This document shows positions 37,330 through 48,482 of a stretch of DNA of 64,000 bases, one piece after another. The position numbers were made by a program, and so were the translations under genes. This DNA comes from CAWBAT01 sp963810905 (GTDB lineage Bacteria; Acidobacteriota; Terriglobia; Versatilivoradales; Versatilivoraceae): assembly GCA_963810905.1 (NCBI GenBank), contig CAWEPG010000011.1, positions 186,001 to 250,000 of the forward strand, read 5' to 3'. Each line of letters begins with the position of its first letter. Position 1 is the stretch's first letter. The notes beneath the pieces were generated by a model, which did not search any database, was not told the DNA's origin, and saw only the letters and a program-made list of their open reading frames with translations.

Positions 37330-37596
37330 GTTGTCACTCCCGGCTTCCTTCTAGGATCCTCAGGGCATGAAGACCCTCCTAACTTTTTTTCATCCTGTCT
37401 CGGAATCCATGCGACCTTCCAATTAGCAGTTCAGTTAGTTAATTATCTTTGTCTCAGCCTATTTCCTCGGGGTCGGAGGTGGAACTTAGGGGCAAATTCC
37501 CACATCGATAGAGAATCACGCCACGAATTTTGCGTCACCCACGGTCATTTAGCCGTATTACGGCGTAACTGTAGATTGAGGAGCGGTCGAACGGTC
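37330..37596 (+). repeat. Diverged 270-bp intergenic repeat, copy 1
   Basis: Aligns by eye with 42421-42690: shared anchors CCCGGCTTCC, CTGAAGACCCTCC-like, CATCCTGTCTCGGAATCC, TTTTTGTCTCAGC-like, CACGAA and GCCGTATTACG. Its 3' end (GATTGAGGAGCGGTCGAACGG) recurs at 58072. Confidence 0.6.
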
Positions 37597-37827
37597 ACTG
37601 CCTTCTTTGTCCAGCTTTCCGACTACACGGCCATTGGCAACTCATGGCCCACAACTCGCTTGGTGGGACTTTGAATCCGAGTCACCGGAAGCCATAGGGA
37701 ATCAAACTAGTGTATATTCTTACCGGCGGAAATGAGGATTCAGGTAACGCCATAGAGTTCGGTATGCGAAGCGCGAACTGCGGGAGCCAACTTCAACCAT
37801 TGAAGATTTAAAAAGACAATTTTAGGA

Positions 37828-38616
37828 ATGATGAGCATTTTTAAAATAGCCGATCTACGCTTGCTTGTGGTGAGTGTTATCGCAATTGCTGCAGCCCATA
37901 CAGTGACCTTTGCGCAGACCGACGAGATCCAAGTTTACGATGGCTCCATTGTTGCACCCGGCAAATTCAATCTCACGGTTCACACTAACTTTACCCCCGA
38001 CGGCCTGAAGACGCCGACATTCCCCGGCGGCCTCATACCCGACAAGTGCTTCAACGCAGCGACTGAATGGGCGCTCGGCTTAACCGAATGGTTCGAGGCA
38101 GGCCTTTATCTTCCAATCTTCAGTATCTCCCAGGACCGCGGCGCGACGTTGGACGGAGCGAAGATACGTCTGCTCTTTACTACGCCGCATGCGGCTGACC
38201 GCACTTTCTTTTACGGAGTGAATTTCGAATTCAGTTACAACGCCAAGTACTGGGAGCCGAGGTCCTTTACATCCGAAATTAGGCCCATCATCGGTTGGCA
38301 CTTACATCCGGTGGACCTGATCGTGAATCCGATTCTGGACAACTCCTATCTTGGCGGCTTCAAGAACCTGGACTTCACGCCTGCGATGCGCGTTGCTTAC
38401 AATTTTTCCCCCAAATGGGTTCTCGCCGTTGAGGAGTATGCCGATATCGGCCCCCTGGATGACTTCTACCCGATCAACGAACAGTCGCATCAGCTCTATG
38501 GAGTCTTTGATTATCGCAGCAAATGGGTGAATATTGAAGCTGGCGTGGGTTTTGGCTTGACTGCTGCTTCGGACAAAGTGACCTTAAAGCTGCTGCTGTC
38601 GCGCTCTCTCAACTAA
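37828..38616 (+). CDS. Outer-membrane beta-barrel-like protein
   Basis: 262 residues with a signal peptide ending AHTVTFAQ. Alternating hydrophobic/polar strands, many aromatic girdle residues (WFEAGLYLPIFS, FFYGVNFEFSYN, WVLAVEEYADIG) and a C-terminal LLLSRSLN strand fit a small outer-membrane barrel. No transport substrate can be named. Start among ATGATG at 37828/37831 is uncertain. Intact. Confidence 0.6.
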   Translation: MMSIFKIADLRLLVVSVIAIAAAHTVTFAQTDEIQVYDGSIVAPGKFNLTVHTNFTPDGLKTPTFPGGLIPDKCFNAATEWALGLTEWFEAGLYLPIFSISQDRGATLDGAKIRLLFTTPHAADRTFFYGVNFEFSYNAKYWEPRSFTSEIRPIIGWHLHPVDLIVNPILDNSYLGGFKNLDFTPAMRVAYNFSPKWVLAVEEYADIGPLDDFYPINEQSHQLYGVFDYRSKWVNIEAGVGFGLTAASDKVTLKLLLSRSLN

Positions 38617-38843
38617 AGGGCCGTAGATCTTACCTAAAAAGGCGCCTTCACGCTTGATCGTGTTTATGGGCAAACAGCTGGCAGCCGAATTGAAATACAG
38701 CTCTAAGATGAGACGTCTCACTCTGAAGTCGCCGTGTGCAGATTTCGACAACATGATGGAATCTGCCCGGGGTACACGGTTTAGATAGGCCAAAGATCTC
38801 GGTTCAGAATGTCTTCAAGGAGAATCACAGTCGGGTTTCTCTT

Positions 38844-40125
38844 TCAGAAGCTCAAAGGGTAGCCACCGTATTCTCGCGCAGTTTTGTACATCTCAACGAC
38901 ATTCTCAACCGGCACGAGCGATTGAATGTTGTGAACGGCATTGAAAATGAAACCTCCCCCCGGGCCCAAAGATCCGGATGCGCTCCCGAACTTCCTTTTG
39001 AACGTCTTCCCGTGAACCGAAGGGAAGAGTTCGCTGGGTGTCCACACCACCGCCCCAGAAAGTGATCTGATCACCAAACTTCCTTTTTAGCTCAATAGGG
39101 TCCATATTCGCTGCCGAACACTGAACGGGGTTGAGAATATCAAATCCTGCAGCTATAAAATCTTCCAGCAGAGCCCGCACGGAGCCACAAGAATGCATGA
39201 AAGTCTTCCAGGAGGTATGTTTGTGCACCCAGTCGTTAAGGATCTTGTGAAAGGGCAAGAATAAGTCCCGATAAATTTTCGGAGAAAAGAACGGCCCGCG
39301 CTGAGCGCCAAAATCCGTGCCTGTCATGTAAATCGCGGATGCTTGATCGCCGACAGTTTGGTAAATCTTCTCTAAGTTTGCCAAGTTGATCTCGGTCTGC
39401 GCCTCGAATACGCGGGAGACGAATTCTCGTCTTGTTGTCAGGCTGATGCACCATTCCTCAATGTCGCGGATTCCTCTGGGATGTTTAAGGGATATACCGG
39501 GAACTCGAGCGATACTCCCTATCCCGTATACACCGACGTTTATGACAATTGCCTTATCAGTCTCTTTATAGAGCTTCCTGAATTCACGTCCCACATGCTC
39601 CAATTCCAAATCCGAGATAGGTTGGAACTCCTCCAGATTATCTTCGACCCGCAGGTTAGCTTCGTCCAAAGGGGGTTGCCGAATGATTCCGTCAAAGTAG
39701 AATCCCCCACGCGGCATCCGGCCGCTAGCGGGGGATGACGGATCGCCCTGTGGGTACATCAAAAGGTCTCCATTCGGCTCAGGAACTGTATTGAAGCCCG
39801 CTGGTACTAATGTCGGAGTGCCATCAAAGCTTGTCCATTCCTTCCAACCCTCCAGCTTGAACCCGAAGGGAGTTCCTGTGCCCATGACTCCGACAACGTC
39901 AGTCCCGAGTGCCGCGATAAGGTCCGGCTTGATCTCTCCCAACATTTGGTACGGCTCGATCACCTTCACAGGTGTACCGGGATCGTCCAGCCCGAAAGCC
40001 TGACGGAGCTTGTAGACCGTACTAACATGCATCCCTGTTACCATCGTCCCACCCAGGTCCAGCGGGATCCGGTCAGCTTCCTTGTGCTGGAGTGCAAGGG
40101 TTACGCGCTCTCGTGAGCTGATCAT
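38844..40125 (-). CDS. Uroporphyrinogen decarboxylase-family (MtaA/URO-D-like) protein, frameshifted
   Basis: URO-D fold protein. Not the housekeeping decarboxylase: it starts MISSRERVTLALQHKEADRIPLDLGG, typical of the methyltransferase-like branch that acts on corrinoid or thiol methyl groups. Other motifs are MHSCGSVRALLEDFIAAGFDILNPVQ and RKFGDQITFWGGGVDTQ. The frame breaks in a G6 run near 38965; the tail then reads GGGFIFNAVHNIQSLVPVENVVEMY. AAGGAGG precedes ATG. Substrate unknown. Confidence 0.8.
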
Positions 40126-40687
40126 TCTGATGGGCCTCCTTACGCGACGTGCGGGAGTATGGTCACGAAACTCGACAAATTATCATGGCATAGTTTACAC
40201 CCTTCTCCTCATGTCCCTCAACTTCCCTACCCCATCCTCGGGTAAGGCCTACGATTCCGATTCGGGTATTGTCTTTGAGAAAGGGAGGATTGGCATGGAT
40301 TGGCCTCGCCTGTTGGCCTATATCAATGGAACGGTTGATTAGGAACTTCTCTTGCGCAATGTATATCTCGTCACTGAAAACCGGATCCTAATAGCCCCAA
40401 TCAAGATCCGGTTTCAGTCTTCTGAAACGAAGCGGATCATACTGGCCGAAATCAGAAGACCACAATGGTCACAAGGAAGTGGTTGCTGACCAGGTTGAAG
40501 TTGCCTGAAATGCGGTCGGGTGACAATTGAGGTCGCAGAGAAAAGGTCGGCGTTGCGCTGAGCGGCGACCTCTAAACCATCGAGCACGCCAGAATCGTCC
40601 AGGGCGCTGAGGGGCACACTGGCTGGACGGCAAATTGACTTAGGGCCCCATGGAAGGAAAGAGCAGTGGGCTCCTGATTAGCGAGCC
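40126..40687. other. Intergenic with hairpin set, no gene
   Basis: Between the URO-D start and the FGGY stop, both on the minus strand. Contains the interlocking hairpins at 40374-40438 and nothing coding that I trust. Confidence 0.45.
40374..40438 (-). promoter_or_regulatory. Interlocking hairpins, possible attenuator
   Basis: CTGAAAACCGGATC (40374), GATCCGGTTTCAG (40405) and CTGAAACGAAGCGGATC (40422): the middle segment can pair with either neighbour, so two folds exclude each other. It lies about 250 bases upstream of the URO-D start in its own transcript direction. Confidence 0.4.
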
Positions 40688-42064
40688 TCATACGATTTCT
40701 CCTTCGTGCCTTCGCAGAACCTCGGTTGCACCGGTCACGGTTGGAACAATGCCGTTGATCACCATCGCCAAGGCCAACAATCCGATCAATGTGTCCTCAG
40801 TGGACCGGGTCAACCTGTGCCGACACTGGAACCGTTCAACAATCATCTGGCGAAGTAGGTCCATTTTCCGGGCCAGCCCTCCTGAAAACACCAATGTCTG
40901 CCATGTGCGCTCCGCCGACAAACGCGATGCGCAGGTATGGCAATTCTCCGCTAAGTTGCGAAACGCTGCGTAAAACAGATTCCCTATGGTCAGGTTCCCT
41001 TCGCGGATGTTGGCGATTCGTCCGCACTGTCCGACAGGGCTGAAAAAAAATGCCAGGTCCACGTTCAAGTCCGTGTCGTCTACCTTGGCCACCTCCTGGG
41101 CGATGTATGACCACGGATCCTCGAGTGCTACCTGATGTGCCTTCGCGAGTTCGCAAAGCAGATCGAGCAGGATATCCAGTGACCGACCCGCCGGGATGTG
41201 AGTTACTGTGTTCAGGAACAGCCCGTCAAAATAAGGACGCGTCTGATAGGCACCGGGCTGGAATCGCGGGGTGAGCAAGCTTGCTTGCGCTCCTGTGGAG
41301 ATATTGAGTGACAGATCCTCAAAGCCAATCAACGCGCCCGCTAACGCACATTGATGATCTCCAGTTGGAGCGTAGCATGGCAGTGTCTTGGAACCGATCT
41401 TCAGGCGACCGACCGGCTCTCTCAAGTCACGCAGCACGGGCCATTGCACACCGGCCAAGCCCAATCTCGAGAATGCAGCATGGTGCCAATCCCGGGTTTC
41501 GAGATTGAGCGAGCCCACTGCATTAGTCAGTTCGGTCTGAGGCGTGGTCTCACATAAATTTGCAACCACAAAGTCTGTCAGAGCGGCCGCGATTGCCTTG
41601 GATGGTATTGATCGTTTCTGTTCGGCAAACCAGGACAGAAAGCTAACAGGCAGACCGGGCCGCACTTCGTTTCCAAGCTGCCGCCGTTCCTCCTGGCTGA
41701 GCTGCTGCTCCATGACTTCGAAATGTGAACCAGCGCCGGATGGGTGACTCATCGTCGCACGCTGGTCCTTCCACGAGATGTAGTTGGAGAGAGGTTCGCC
41801 GCGCCCGTTCACCAGAATCAGGCCCCCCATCTGTCCACACATCACGATACCTGAACAGCCAGGTGCGCGCGGCAGGAGGTGGCTGATCACACCTCGCACC
41901 GCTGCCATGATCTGCCCGGGGTTCACTTCAAAGAATAGAGGCGGCAGATTTGGGAGCGGATCCGGAAACGGGACCCGATGAATATGCTTTACTTGCAGGC
42001 TCTCCGGTTCTATTACTGCACCCTTGATGAAGGAAGTGCCTACGTCCAGAGCAATCAGCGTCAT
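40688..42064 (-). CDS. FGGY-family carbohydrate kinase
   Basis: ATP-dependent sugar kinase, 458 residues, in the actin-like ATPase superfamily. Phosphate motif LIALDVGTSFIKGAVIEP at the start, a substrate loop YISWKDQRAT, GDHQCALAGALIG in the middle, and FSGGLARK with nearby TEDTLIGLLALA near the end. The sedoheptulokinase/xylulokinase branch is possible. GGGGCGAG precedes ATG. Intact. Confidence 0.85.
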   Translation of the reverse strand: MTLIALDVGTSFIKGAVIEPESLQVKHIHRVPFPDPLPNLPPLFFEVNPGQIMAAVRGVISHLLPRAPGCSGIVMCGQMGGLILVNGRGEPLSNYISWKDQRATMSHPSGAGSHFEVMEQQLSQEERRQLGNEVRPGLPVSFLSWFAEQKRSIPSKAIAAALTDFVVANLCETTPQTELTNAVGSLNLETRDWHHAAFSRLGLAGVQWPVLRDLREPVGRLKIGSKTLPCYAPTGDHQCALAGALIGFEDLSLNISTGAQASLLTPRFQPGAYQTRPYFDGLFLNTVTHIPAGRSLDILLDLLCELAKAHQVALEDPWSYIAQEVAKVDDTDLNVDLAFFFSPVGQCGRIANIREGNLTIGNLFYAAFRNLAENCHTCASRLSAERTWQTLVFSGGLARKMDLLRQMIVERFQCRHRLTRSTEDTLIGLLALAMVINGIVPTVTGATEVLRRHEGEIV

Positions 42065-42420
42065 TCTCGCCCCATTGTCGTAATCGGGACAGCAGCTGGT
42101 TGTCTAACCAGCCTGTTGTCCACTGTTCTTAAGTACATAAAATTGGATGGTCTGATATTTTCTGCCGAGGTTGATTCGCTTACTCACACGGTTCGTCCGC
42201 CGCCGGGCAGTTCTCGGGGTCTTTCGCATCAACAGCCACCACAACAAAGCTTACGCCAAGTTGAAGCGCTACAGAAAGAAACCTTTCATCGATTTTGTCA
42301 CTAAATTCTGGCGAAGATGCTTTCAAGAAGCCTTCTTCCTCTGCGGGGAACTGTGAATGATCGGATTGGCATCGTGGCTATCCGAATAACCTCGTAACCT
42401 ATTACCAATAACACTGACAG

Positions 42421-42690
42421 AGATTATCACACCCGGCTTCCTCTAGTATTTTCATGGCCTGAAGACCCTCCAAGCCTTTTTTATCCTGTCTCGGAATCCT
42501 TGGGCCTGCCATGCAGCTGTTTAGTTACTCGATGATTTTTGTCTCAGCTTTTTTCCACCGGTTTGCCATTGGAACCTAGGGACGCGGTCCCGCGTCGCCA
42601 GAGAGCCAAACCACGAACTCAACCTCACCCGCTGTCAAATGGCCGTATTACGAGATAACTGGAAGTTACGAGCCGCACAATCCACGAAAA
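42421..42690 (+). repeat. Diverged 270-bp intergenic repeat, copy 2
   Basis: See copy 1 at 37330. Roughly two thirds of positions agree by eye over the span, with gaps; both lie in intergenic DNA on the plus strand, 5 kb apart. Confidence 0.6.
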
Positions 42691-42828
42691 TAAGTAGCAT
42701 CCGGATGGTCGACCATGTAGACCCAATCCAAACGAACCCATCTAAAATGCGTCCGACAAAGTTAGACTGATGGAATTTCCAGTAAAATCACTGGGTTCAT
42801 TCTCGACGGATTATTGGGCGCTCAGCGG

Positions 42829-42859
42829 ATTGCGCTCGAGGCGCGAAGGCTCGTATAAT
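42829..42859 (+). promoter_or_regulatory. Promoter with possible leaderless start
   Basis: TATAAT at 42854-42859 with TTGCGC 18 bases upstream. The ATG chosen for the phosphatase is at 42866, where transcription would begin, so the message may be leaderless; no ribosome site is seen. Inference. Confidence 0.4.
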
Positions 42860-42865
42860 GTCTCC

Positions 42866-43750
42866 ATGAGCGATTCGCCGGCGCAACATATGAAATGCAT
42901 GGAAGTATGGGGCGGAAGCCAACTGACGACCCGGGGCGTCGTCTTCGGCGGGCTGGACGCTTGGGTCTACAGCAAGCCGCATGGAGAGGCGCAGCGCGGC
43001 GGCGACGTTTACTACGCCTCGAGCTGCGCGGCAGGCCGGATCAGCCGCTTGCTGCTGGCCGACGTCTCCGGGCACGGAACGTCGGTTGCCTCCATCGCCG
43101 CCGATCTCCGAACACTGATGCGGCGATTTGTCAATCGCTGGGATCAGGCGGAGTTCGTGCGTTTGTTGAATCAACGATTCTCCGCCCTGTCAAAAACGGG
43201 AACGTTCGCCACGGCGATCGTCAGCACGTTTTTCGCTCCCAGCCGAAGGCTTATCCTGTGCAACGCGGGACATCCGCGTCCGATTCTCTACCGGGCTTCC
43301 CAACAAGAATGGAGCCTGCTGGGGCAGGAGAGTCCATCTCGCTTGCCAGGGCCGTTGAATTTGCCGCTCGGAGTCATGAGCATCACGGAATACGAGCATT
43401 TTGACGTCGAACTTGAGCCGGGCGATTGCTTGGTAACCTACACTGACGCGTTGATCGAATCCAGCGACGCTGACGGGGAAAAGCTCGGCGAGGAAGGTGT
43501 GCTGCGTATTCTGAATTTGCTGGGCGACGTTAAGCCGGAAGAATTGATTGACACGCTGCTTGGCGAAATCGCGGAGAGATATCCAGAGAATCTGTCCGGC
43601 GACGACGTCACGTTGCTGATCATACGTGCGAACGGCCGCGCGCAAAGCTTCACGCTGAGAGACAAAATGCGCGCAGCAACCCGAATGATAGGCTCGACGA
43701 TTCGTTCGCTATATACGAGGGGGGAAGAAGAGCCTCGTTCTCGGATTTGA
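42866..43750 (+). CDS. SpoIIE/PP2C-type serine phosphatase
   Basis: Phosphatase domain of the SpoIIE/RsbU type (PP2C superfamily) dephosphorylating anti-anti-sigma-like partners. Metal-site motifs: GGDVYYASS, LLLADVSGHGTSVASIAADLR, LCNAGHPRPILY and DALIESSD with SGDDVTLLIIR. The frame is open from 42770, but 42866 fits a shared promoter-start. About 294 residues; no sensor domain in front. Intact. Confidence 0.85.
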   Translation: MSDSPAQHMKCMEVWGGSQLTTRGVVFGGLDAWVYSKPHGEAQRGGDVYYASSCAAGRISRLLLADVSGHGTSVASIAADLRTLMRRFVNRWDQAEFVRLLNQRFSALSKTGTFATAIVSTFFAPSRRLILCNAGHPRPILYRASQQEWSLLGQESPSRLPGPLNLPLGVMSITEYEHFDVELEPGDCLVTYTDALIESSDADGEKLGEEGVLRILNLLGDVKPEELIDTLLGEIAERYPENLSGDDVTLLIIRANGRAQSFTLRDKMRAATRMIGSTIRSLYTRGEEEPRSRI

Positions 43751-44666
43751 GTCTGGCGAATCTGTGACGGGTGCTTGCACGGATCGAGGGTTTGGCTGGC
43801 ATCCTCATGTGCGGCTTGTCCACGGGTATGTTCTTGGCGGTCGTGAGCCGCGTCGATCATTTGCGACACCCGGACAGTACCGGAGGCTCAACTAGAGAAC
43901 GGAGACACAAATAAAAACGATGCGCAGACCCACCTTCGTGAACATTTCGGCGGGCGGCATAATCTCCTCGCCGCCGCGTTCGTTAGCATGCCGGCTTTTG
44001 CGATAAACGCGGGGGCGTCATATCATTAGTCAGAAAAGAATCTTGATCACCCGCGTGACCAACTCCTCAAGCGATAAAACAGTCAGAGCCAAAGGTAGAA
44101 GAGGCGTGGTTTTGTTCATCGTACTTAATCCTCAGAACTCAGGTTCCGGCTGCAACAAGGTAGCCTTGCGCGATTTTTTCCTAAGTAACGATCATCTCTT
44201 TTTTTGCCTGCCGAGCAGTTCTGGTGTCCCAACTCCCCACTGGCGGGCGAAGTTGGCGATGAAGGAGGCAGTCAGGGGGGAGGTGTGTCTTTGCAAGCAG
44301 ACGGACAGCCGCTATTGCCGGGTTTCGGCGCATGACAGGGCCAGAATGGCCGTTTTGAGTCGTCCTGTAGGTACTGAAGCTCCAAAAGAGGAAAACTATA
44401 CTTGCTCTCAACGATTGCAAAAGAGGCAGACGGGTGTACACTCAATGCAGCCGGGATCCCATAGTGGAAATTCTCGTTGAAGGGTGTCGTGGACGTATAC
44501 TTCGCTGGGTCCCAGCGCGATGCAGCCAAATGGTCGGGCATCCGTCAGCTACTTTCTTGCGGAACCTCGATACCACGCAAAACCCCGAATTTGAAAAAGT
44601 AATGAAAGGATGCGCCGTGATCCAGGCGCTAACCGCGTCCTGATCTTGTATACTTAGTAAATCCTC
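43751..44666. other. Long intergenic region, no supported gene
   Basis: About 915 bases. Open frames on both strands near 44043-44541 have low-complexity, no known motif and no ribosome site, so they are left out. Possibly decayed DNA. Confidence 0.45.
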
Positions 44667-46915
44667 ATGATGCCGATCTCAGCCGGCACAAAACTCGGGC
44701 CTTACGAAATCCTCGCCTCCCTCGGCGCGGGTGGAATGGGCGAAGTGTATCGCGCGCACGATCCGCGGCTGGGGCGCGATGTGGCCATCAAAGTCTGCGC
44801 GCAGCAGTTTACTGACCGCTTCGAGCGCGAGGCCCGCGCGATTGCTGCGCTGAATCATCCGAATATTTGCACCCTGCATGACATCGGCCCGAACTACCTG
44901 GTCATGGAGTTTATTGAGGGCGCTCCGCTCACTGGCCCCTTGCCGCTCGATGTTGCGTTGCGCCATGCTGTACAGATCGCCGATGCGCTCTCCGCCGCGC
45001 ACGCCAAGGGCATCACGCATCGTGATTTGAAGCCCGCCAATATCCTGGTGACGGCGTCTGGCATCAAGTTGCTCGATTTCGGACTTGCGCTGTTGAGCTG
45101 CGACGCCGATGGCCACCAGCGAGCGGCGACAGACGTGACAGCAATCGTCGGCATGACCATGCCCGGCACCATCCTTGGCACCGCCGCCTACATGTCTCCC
45201 GAGCAAGCCGAAGCCAAGCCGGTCGATGCGCGCTCAGATATCTTCTCATTTGGATTGGTGCTTTACGAAATGTTAAGCGGGCGGCGCGCGTTCACCGGAG
45301 ATTCCGCAATCGCTACCCTGGCAGCCATCCTGTACAAGGAGCCCGAACCGATCGAGGTCTCACCGGCGTTGCAAAGCATTATCACCCGCTGCTTGCGCAA
45401 ATCGCCCGCCGACCGATTCCAGTCCATTACGCAAGTGAAGGACGCTCTGCTGGCTGCAACTAGCGGAGTGAGTTCGCCCGGAGCCACCGTTTCCGGCGCG
45501 CAAACTGCGCTCCATGGGCAAGGCTCGTCCATAGAGCGAATGCCCTCCATTGCGGTGCTGCCGTTCGCCAACATTGGCGGGGACAAGGAAGACGAATACT
45601 TCAGCGATGGGCTGGCTGAGGAGATCCTCAATTTCCTGTCGCAGATTCCGGGGCTGAAGGTGATCGCGCGCACTTCTTCCTTCGCGTTTCGAGGCAAAGA
45701 GCAGGACATCACCAAGATCGCCGAAACACTCCGCGTACGTACCATCCTCGAAGGCAGTGTACGCCGTGCCGGAAGCCGCGTCCGAGTGACGGCGCAGCTC
45801 ATCGACGCCGAAGACGGCTCGCATCTCTGGTCGCAGCGCTATGACCGCGATCTGGCGGATGTATTCGCGGTGCAGGACGAGATCGCGCAGGCCATCGCGT
45901 CCGCGCTGCGGGTGAAGCTTTCCGGAACGCCCGCGCCGTTCGAGCAGTACAAGCCGAGCCTGCCCGCTTATGAGGCTCTGTTGAAGGCGCGGCACTATCA
46001 GGGAGCCTCTCGTCCGGACTTGCTTTCGCGCGCTAAGGAATGCTTCGAGCAAGCCATTGCGCTGGATCCGAAATTCGCGCTGGCCCACTGCGAGTACGGA
46101 ATTTATTTCCTTACCAATGACGCTTATGGGAGCGCTGCCGGCTAACCAGGCCTTCCCCATGGTGCGCTCCCAGGCGCACAAGGCCCTGGAGCTGGATCCT
46201 TCCCTTCCTGAAGGAGACTCGATGTTGGGCGTCGTGGCGGCGAGTCTCGAATACGACTGGAAGGAAGCCGAGAGGCGCTTCCGCCTAGCGATGGCTCGCG
46301 ATCCCGTGCCGGTCAATGTGCGCCTTCAGTACGCTCTTGGTTATCTTCTGCGCGCTGGTCGGCCGGTCGAAGCTCTTCAGCAGATGGAGCTCGGACTGCA
46401 AGAAGATCCGCTAAATCTTATTCTGCGAATTAACCGGGCGGGCTGTCTCGTCGCAGCCGGCCGCGACGAGGAAGCTGCCGAAAGATATCGCGAGGCTCTG
46501 GAGCTCAATCCGGGCATCGTGGGTGCACTTGGACCCCTGGCCGCTTACCATGCGTCGCGGGGAGAGTTGGACGAGGCGCTGGTACTTTGCGAAAAGTCGT
46601 ACGCCCTCGCGCCTCTGCTTCCCCATACGATCGGATTGCTCGCCGGGCTACTAAAGCGCACCGGAGAGACGCGCCGGGCGGAAGAACTGCTCGGGAGCCT
46701 TCAGCCCAGCGATGCGTTCGGCTGCTCCCCGAGGCCTGGCCGTTTACCACTGGGTGCTCCGGGAATTCGACGCGGAGGCGGATTGGCTCGAGAAGGCCAT
46801 CGACCAGCGCGATGCTTACGGCGCCATGTATCTGCGGTTGTGGTACGGAAGGGAGCTGCGCTCCACTCCGCGCTGGGCAGGGTTGATGCGGAAGCTCAAT
46901 CTGCCGGAATCATGA
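44667..46915 (+). CDS. Serine/threonine kinase with FlgO-like and TPR parts, two frameshifts
   Basis: Modular acidobacterial-type signalling protein of about 750 residues. Kinase domain at 11-265: glycine loop LGAGGMGEVYRA, Lys42 in VAIKV, HRDLKPANIL at 118-127, DFG at 137-139 and GTAAYMSPEQA. Then at about 290-425 a region like the FlgO/adenylate-cyclase-linked domain (IAVLPFANIGG, YFSDGLAEEILNFLS, ILEGSVRRAGSRVRVTAQLI, LWSQRYDRDLADVFAVQDEIA). TPR-rich C-terminus follows. Breaks near 46131 (NDAYGS to LPANQAF) and near 46715 (AFGCSP to SAAPRGLAVYHW). No membrane helix is seen. Confidence 0.82.
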
Positions 46916-47012
46916 TCACAGCCCCACCGCTAACCATCCTATGGATATGAAAATGGACTACGCTGGCGATTTTATGTGGCAGACCGGCGTAGCGAAACAC
47001 CCTAAAGAAGCC

Positions 47013-47042
47013 TTGACTTGTGGCTTTGTAAGCAAATATTCT
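47013..47042 (+). promoter_or_regulatory. Sigma-70-type promoter for the propeller-MbnH-MbnP unit
   Basis: TTGACT at 47013-47018 and TATTCT at 47037-47042 with an 18-base spacer, 110 bases before the lipoprotein ATG. Confidence 0.5.
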
Positions 47043-47152
47043 TTTTGAGATAAACCCGACGCAAGAGTAATTCCGCCTTGAATCGCGCAGCGTCATGAAA
47101 AAATCGGGCGCATGAAAAACGAATCCTATCAGTTTATTACTGGAGGTCCATT

Positions 47153-48477
47153 ATGACCCAATCTACAAAGCTCAGATTCTTTCCCCTGTACGCCTTGCTA
47201 CTGCTGATGTTGCCGGGGTGTTCCGACAAGCGGGAGGGCGCTGCGCGCCGCAATGTCGAAGAGAGCCAGGCCCTGGTGCTGCTGCGTGGCCTGCCCACGC
47301 TCGGCACCGCCCACAGCGTCGCCATCGTCGAGCTGAACCCGGACGCGGCGAATTTCGGCGCGATACTGCAGGAGGTCGAACTTCCGAACCTCGCGCATCC
47401 CGATGCACCACCTGTACTACAGCCCCAACGGGCGGCTGTACTCGACCGGTCTGGACCCCAAGTGCAGCCTGGCCGAAGTCGGCCTGTCTCGCAACGCCCA
47501 ACGGGGCCGCGGTGATCAACGGCGTCAAATGCCTCGATACCGGGGGGCAACAGGTCGGCGAAGACATCATCTGGCACAGCGTCAACGGCAAGGAATACAT
47601 GTTCGTGACCTTCATGGGAGGCACGGGCGTGGACCAGGCCGACTGCGGCTCGGTCGGCGTGTTCGATCCGCAGAGCAATGCACTTATCAAGATCATCCAG
47701 GCGCGCAAGAGCGTGGTGGCCAAGGGCGCCCCGTACATCATGTACCCGCACGGCATATCCGCGTACCAGGATCGCATGGTGGTCGGCTCCGCGGTTCATC
47801 CGGATCTCAAAACCGGCGTCGGTAACGCGATCACCGTCATCGACCTGAACACCTTCGAGCCGATCCAGAACATCGTCGTCGAAGACGCGAAGCCGGTGGG
47901 CTTTCCGTCTTCGCCGGTCGAAGTACTTTTTGTGCGACCTAGCATCGTGCCGGGCGTCGCGCCGGCCGTGCTGGTCAATACGATGTTCGGATTCGAAGTC
48001 TGGAAGATCCCGTACAACGAGGCGGACAAGAGCTTCGGCGCGCCGGTGAAGGTATACGACGGTGTCAAGGCGGGCACCGGCGTCCCACTTGAGTTCTATG
48101 GTAACGCGACCGAGTTGTTCGTCAGCCACGCTCTGCCGGGCGTCGTGAAGCGCTATAAACTCTCGGGCCTGCCTGAGCTCGTTTCCTCGGGCGCGGACAT
48201 CAAGGCCGAGGCGGGTGCGCACCACATGATCTTTTACACCACCGCCGCTGGCCGCAAGGTCATCGCGATACAGAACAACCTGCTGAATCTCGGCAACAAG
48301 GCCGACAACGATCCGACCGATGTCGATTTCATCGCCAAGGTCAACGACAATTCGATCACCGTGCACGACCTGCAGAGCGGTGAACGCATCGCAAAGGTCA
48401 ACTTCAAGGAGCGCTACAAGAAGGGCGTCGAGAACATCGAGGCGCTGTTCGGCTCCGGCTTCGTGCACCACCATTGA
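47153..48477 (+). CDS. Beta-propeller lipoprotein, two frameshifts
   Basis: Exported lipoprotein: leader ends LMLPGC, with the Cys lipidated. The sequence shifts frame near 47400 (NLAHP to MHHLYYSPNGRLYSTG) and near 47495 (GLSRNA to NGAAVINGVKCLD), then runs intact. Blade-like repeats include DIIWHSVNGKEYMF, TVIDLNTFEPIQN and TVHDLQSGERIAKVN. Resembles YVTN/SBP56-type propellers. GGAGG seven bases before ATG. Its TGA abuts the next start, so it belongs with the MbnH-like and MbnP-like genes. GC-rich compared with the kinase upstream. Confidence 0.72.
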
Positions 48478-48482
48478 CGTAT

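Larger units (their letters stand above)
42065..42865. other. Long intergenic region with repeat copy 2
   Basis: Carries the 42421-42690 repeat and a TATAAT-type box. The short frame near 41978-42304 is not supported. Confidence 0.45.

Noticed and set aside
38584..38793. Minus-strand 69-residue frame after the outer-membrane gene
   Set aside because: Overlaps the end of that gene, no ribosome site and no homology recognised.
44043..44480. 145-residue open frame in the gap before the kinase
   Set aside because: Low-complexity, no motif, no ribosome site; competing open frames on the other strand.
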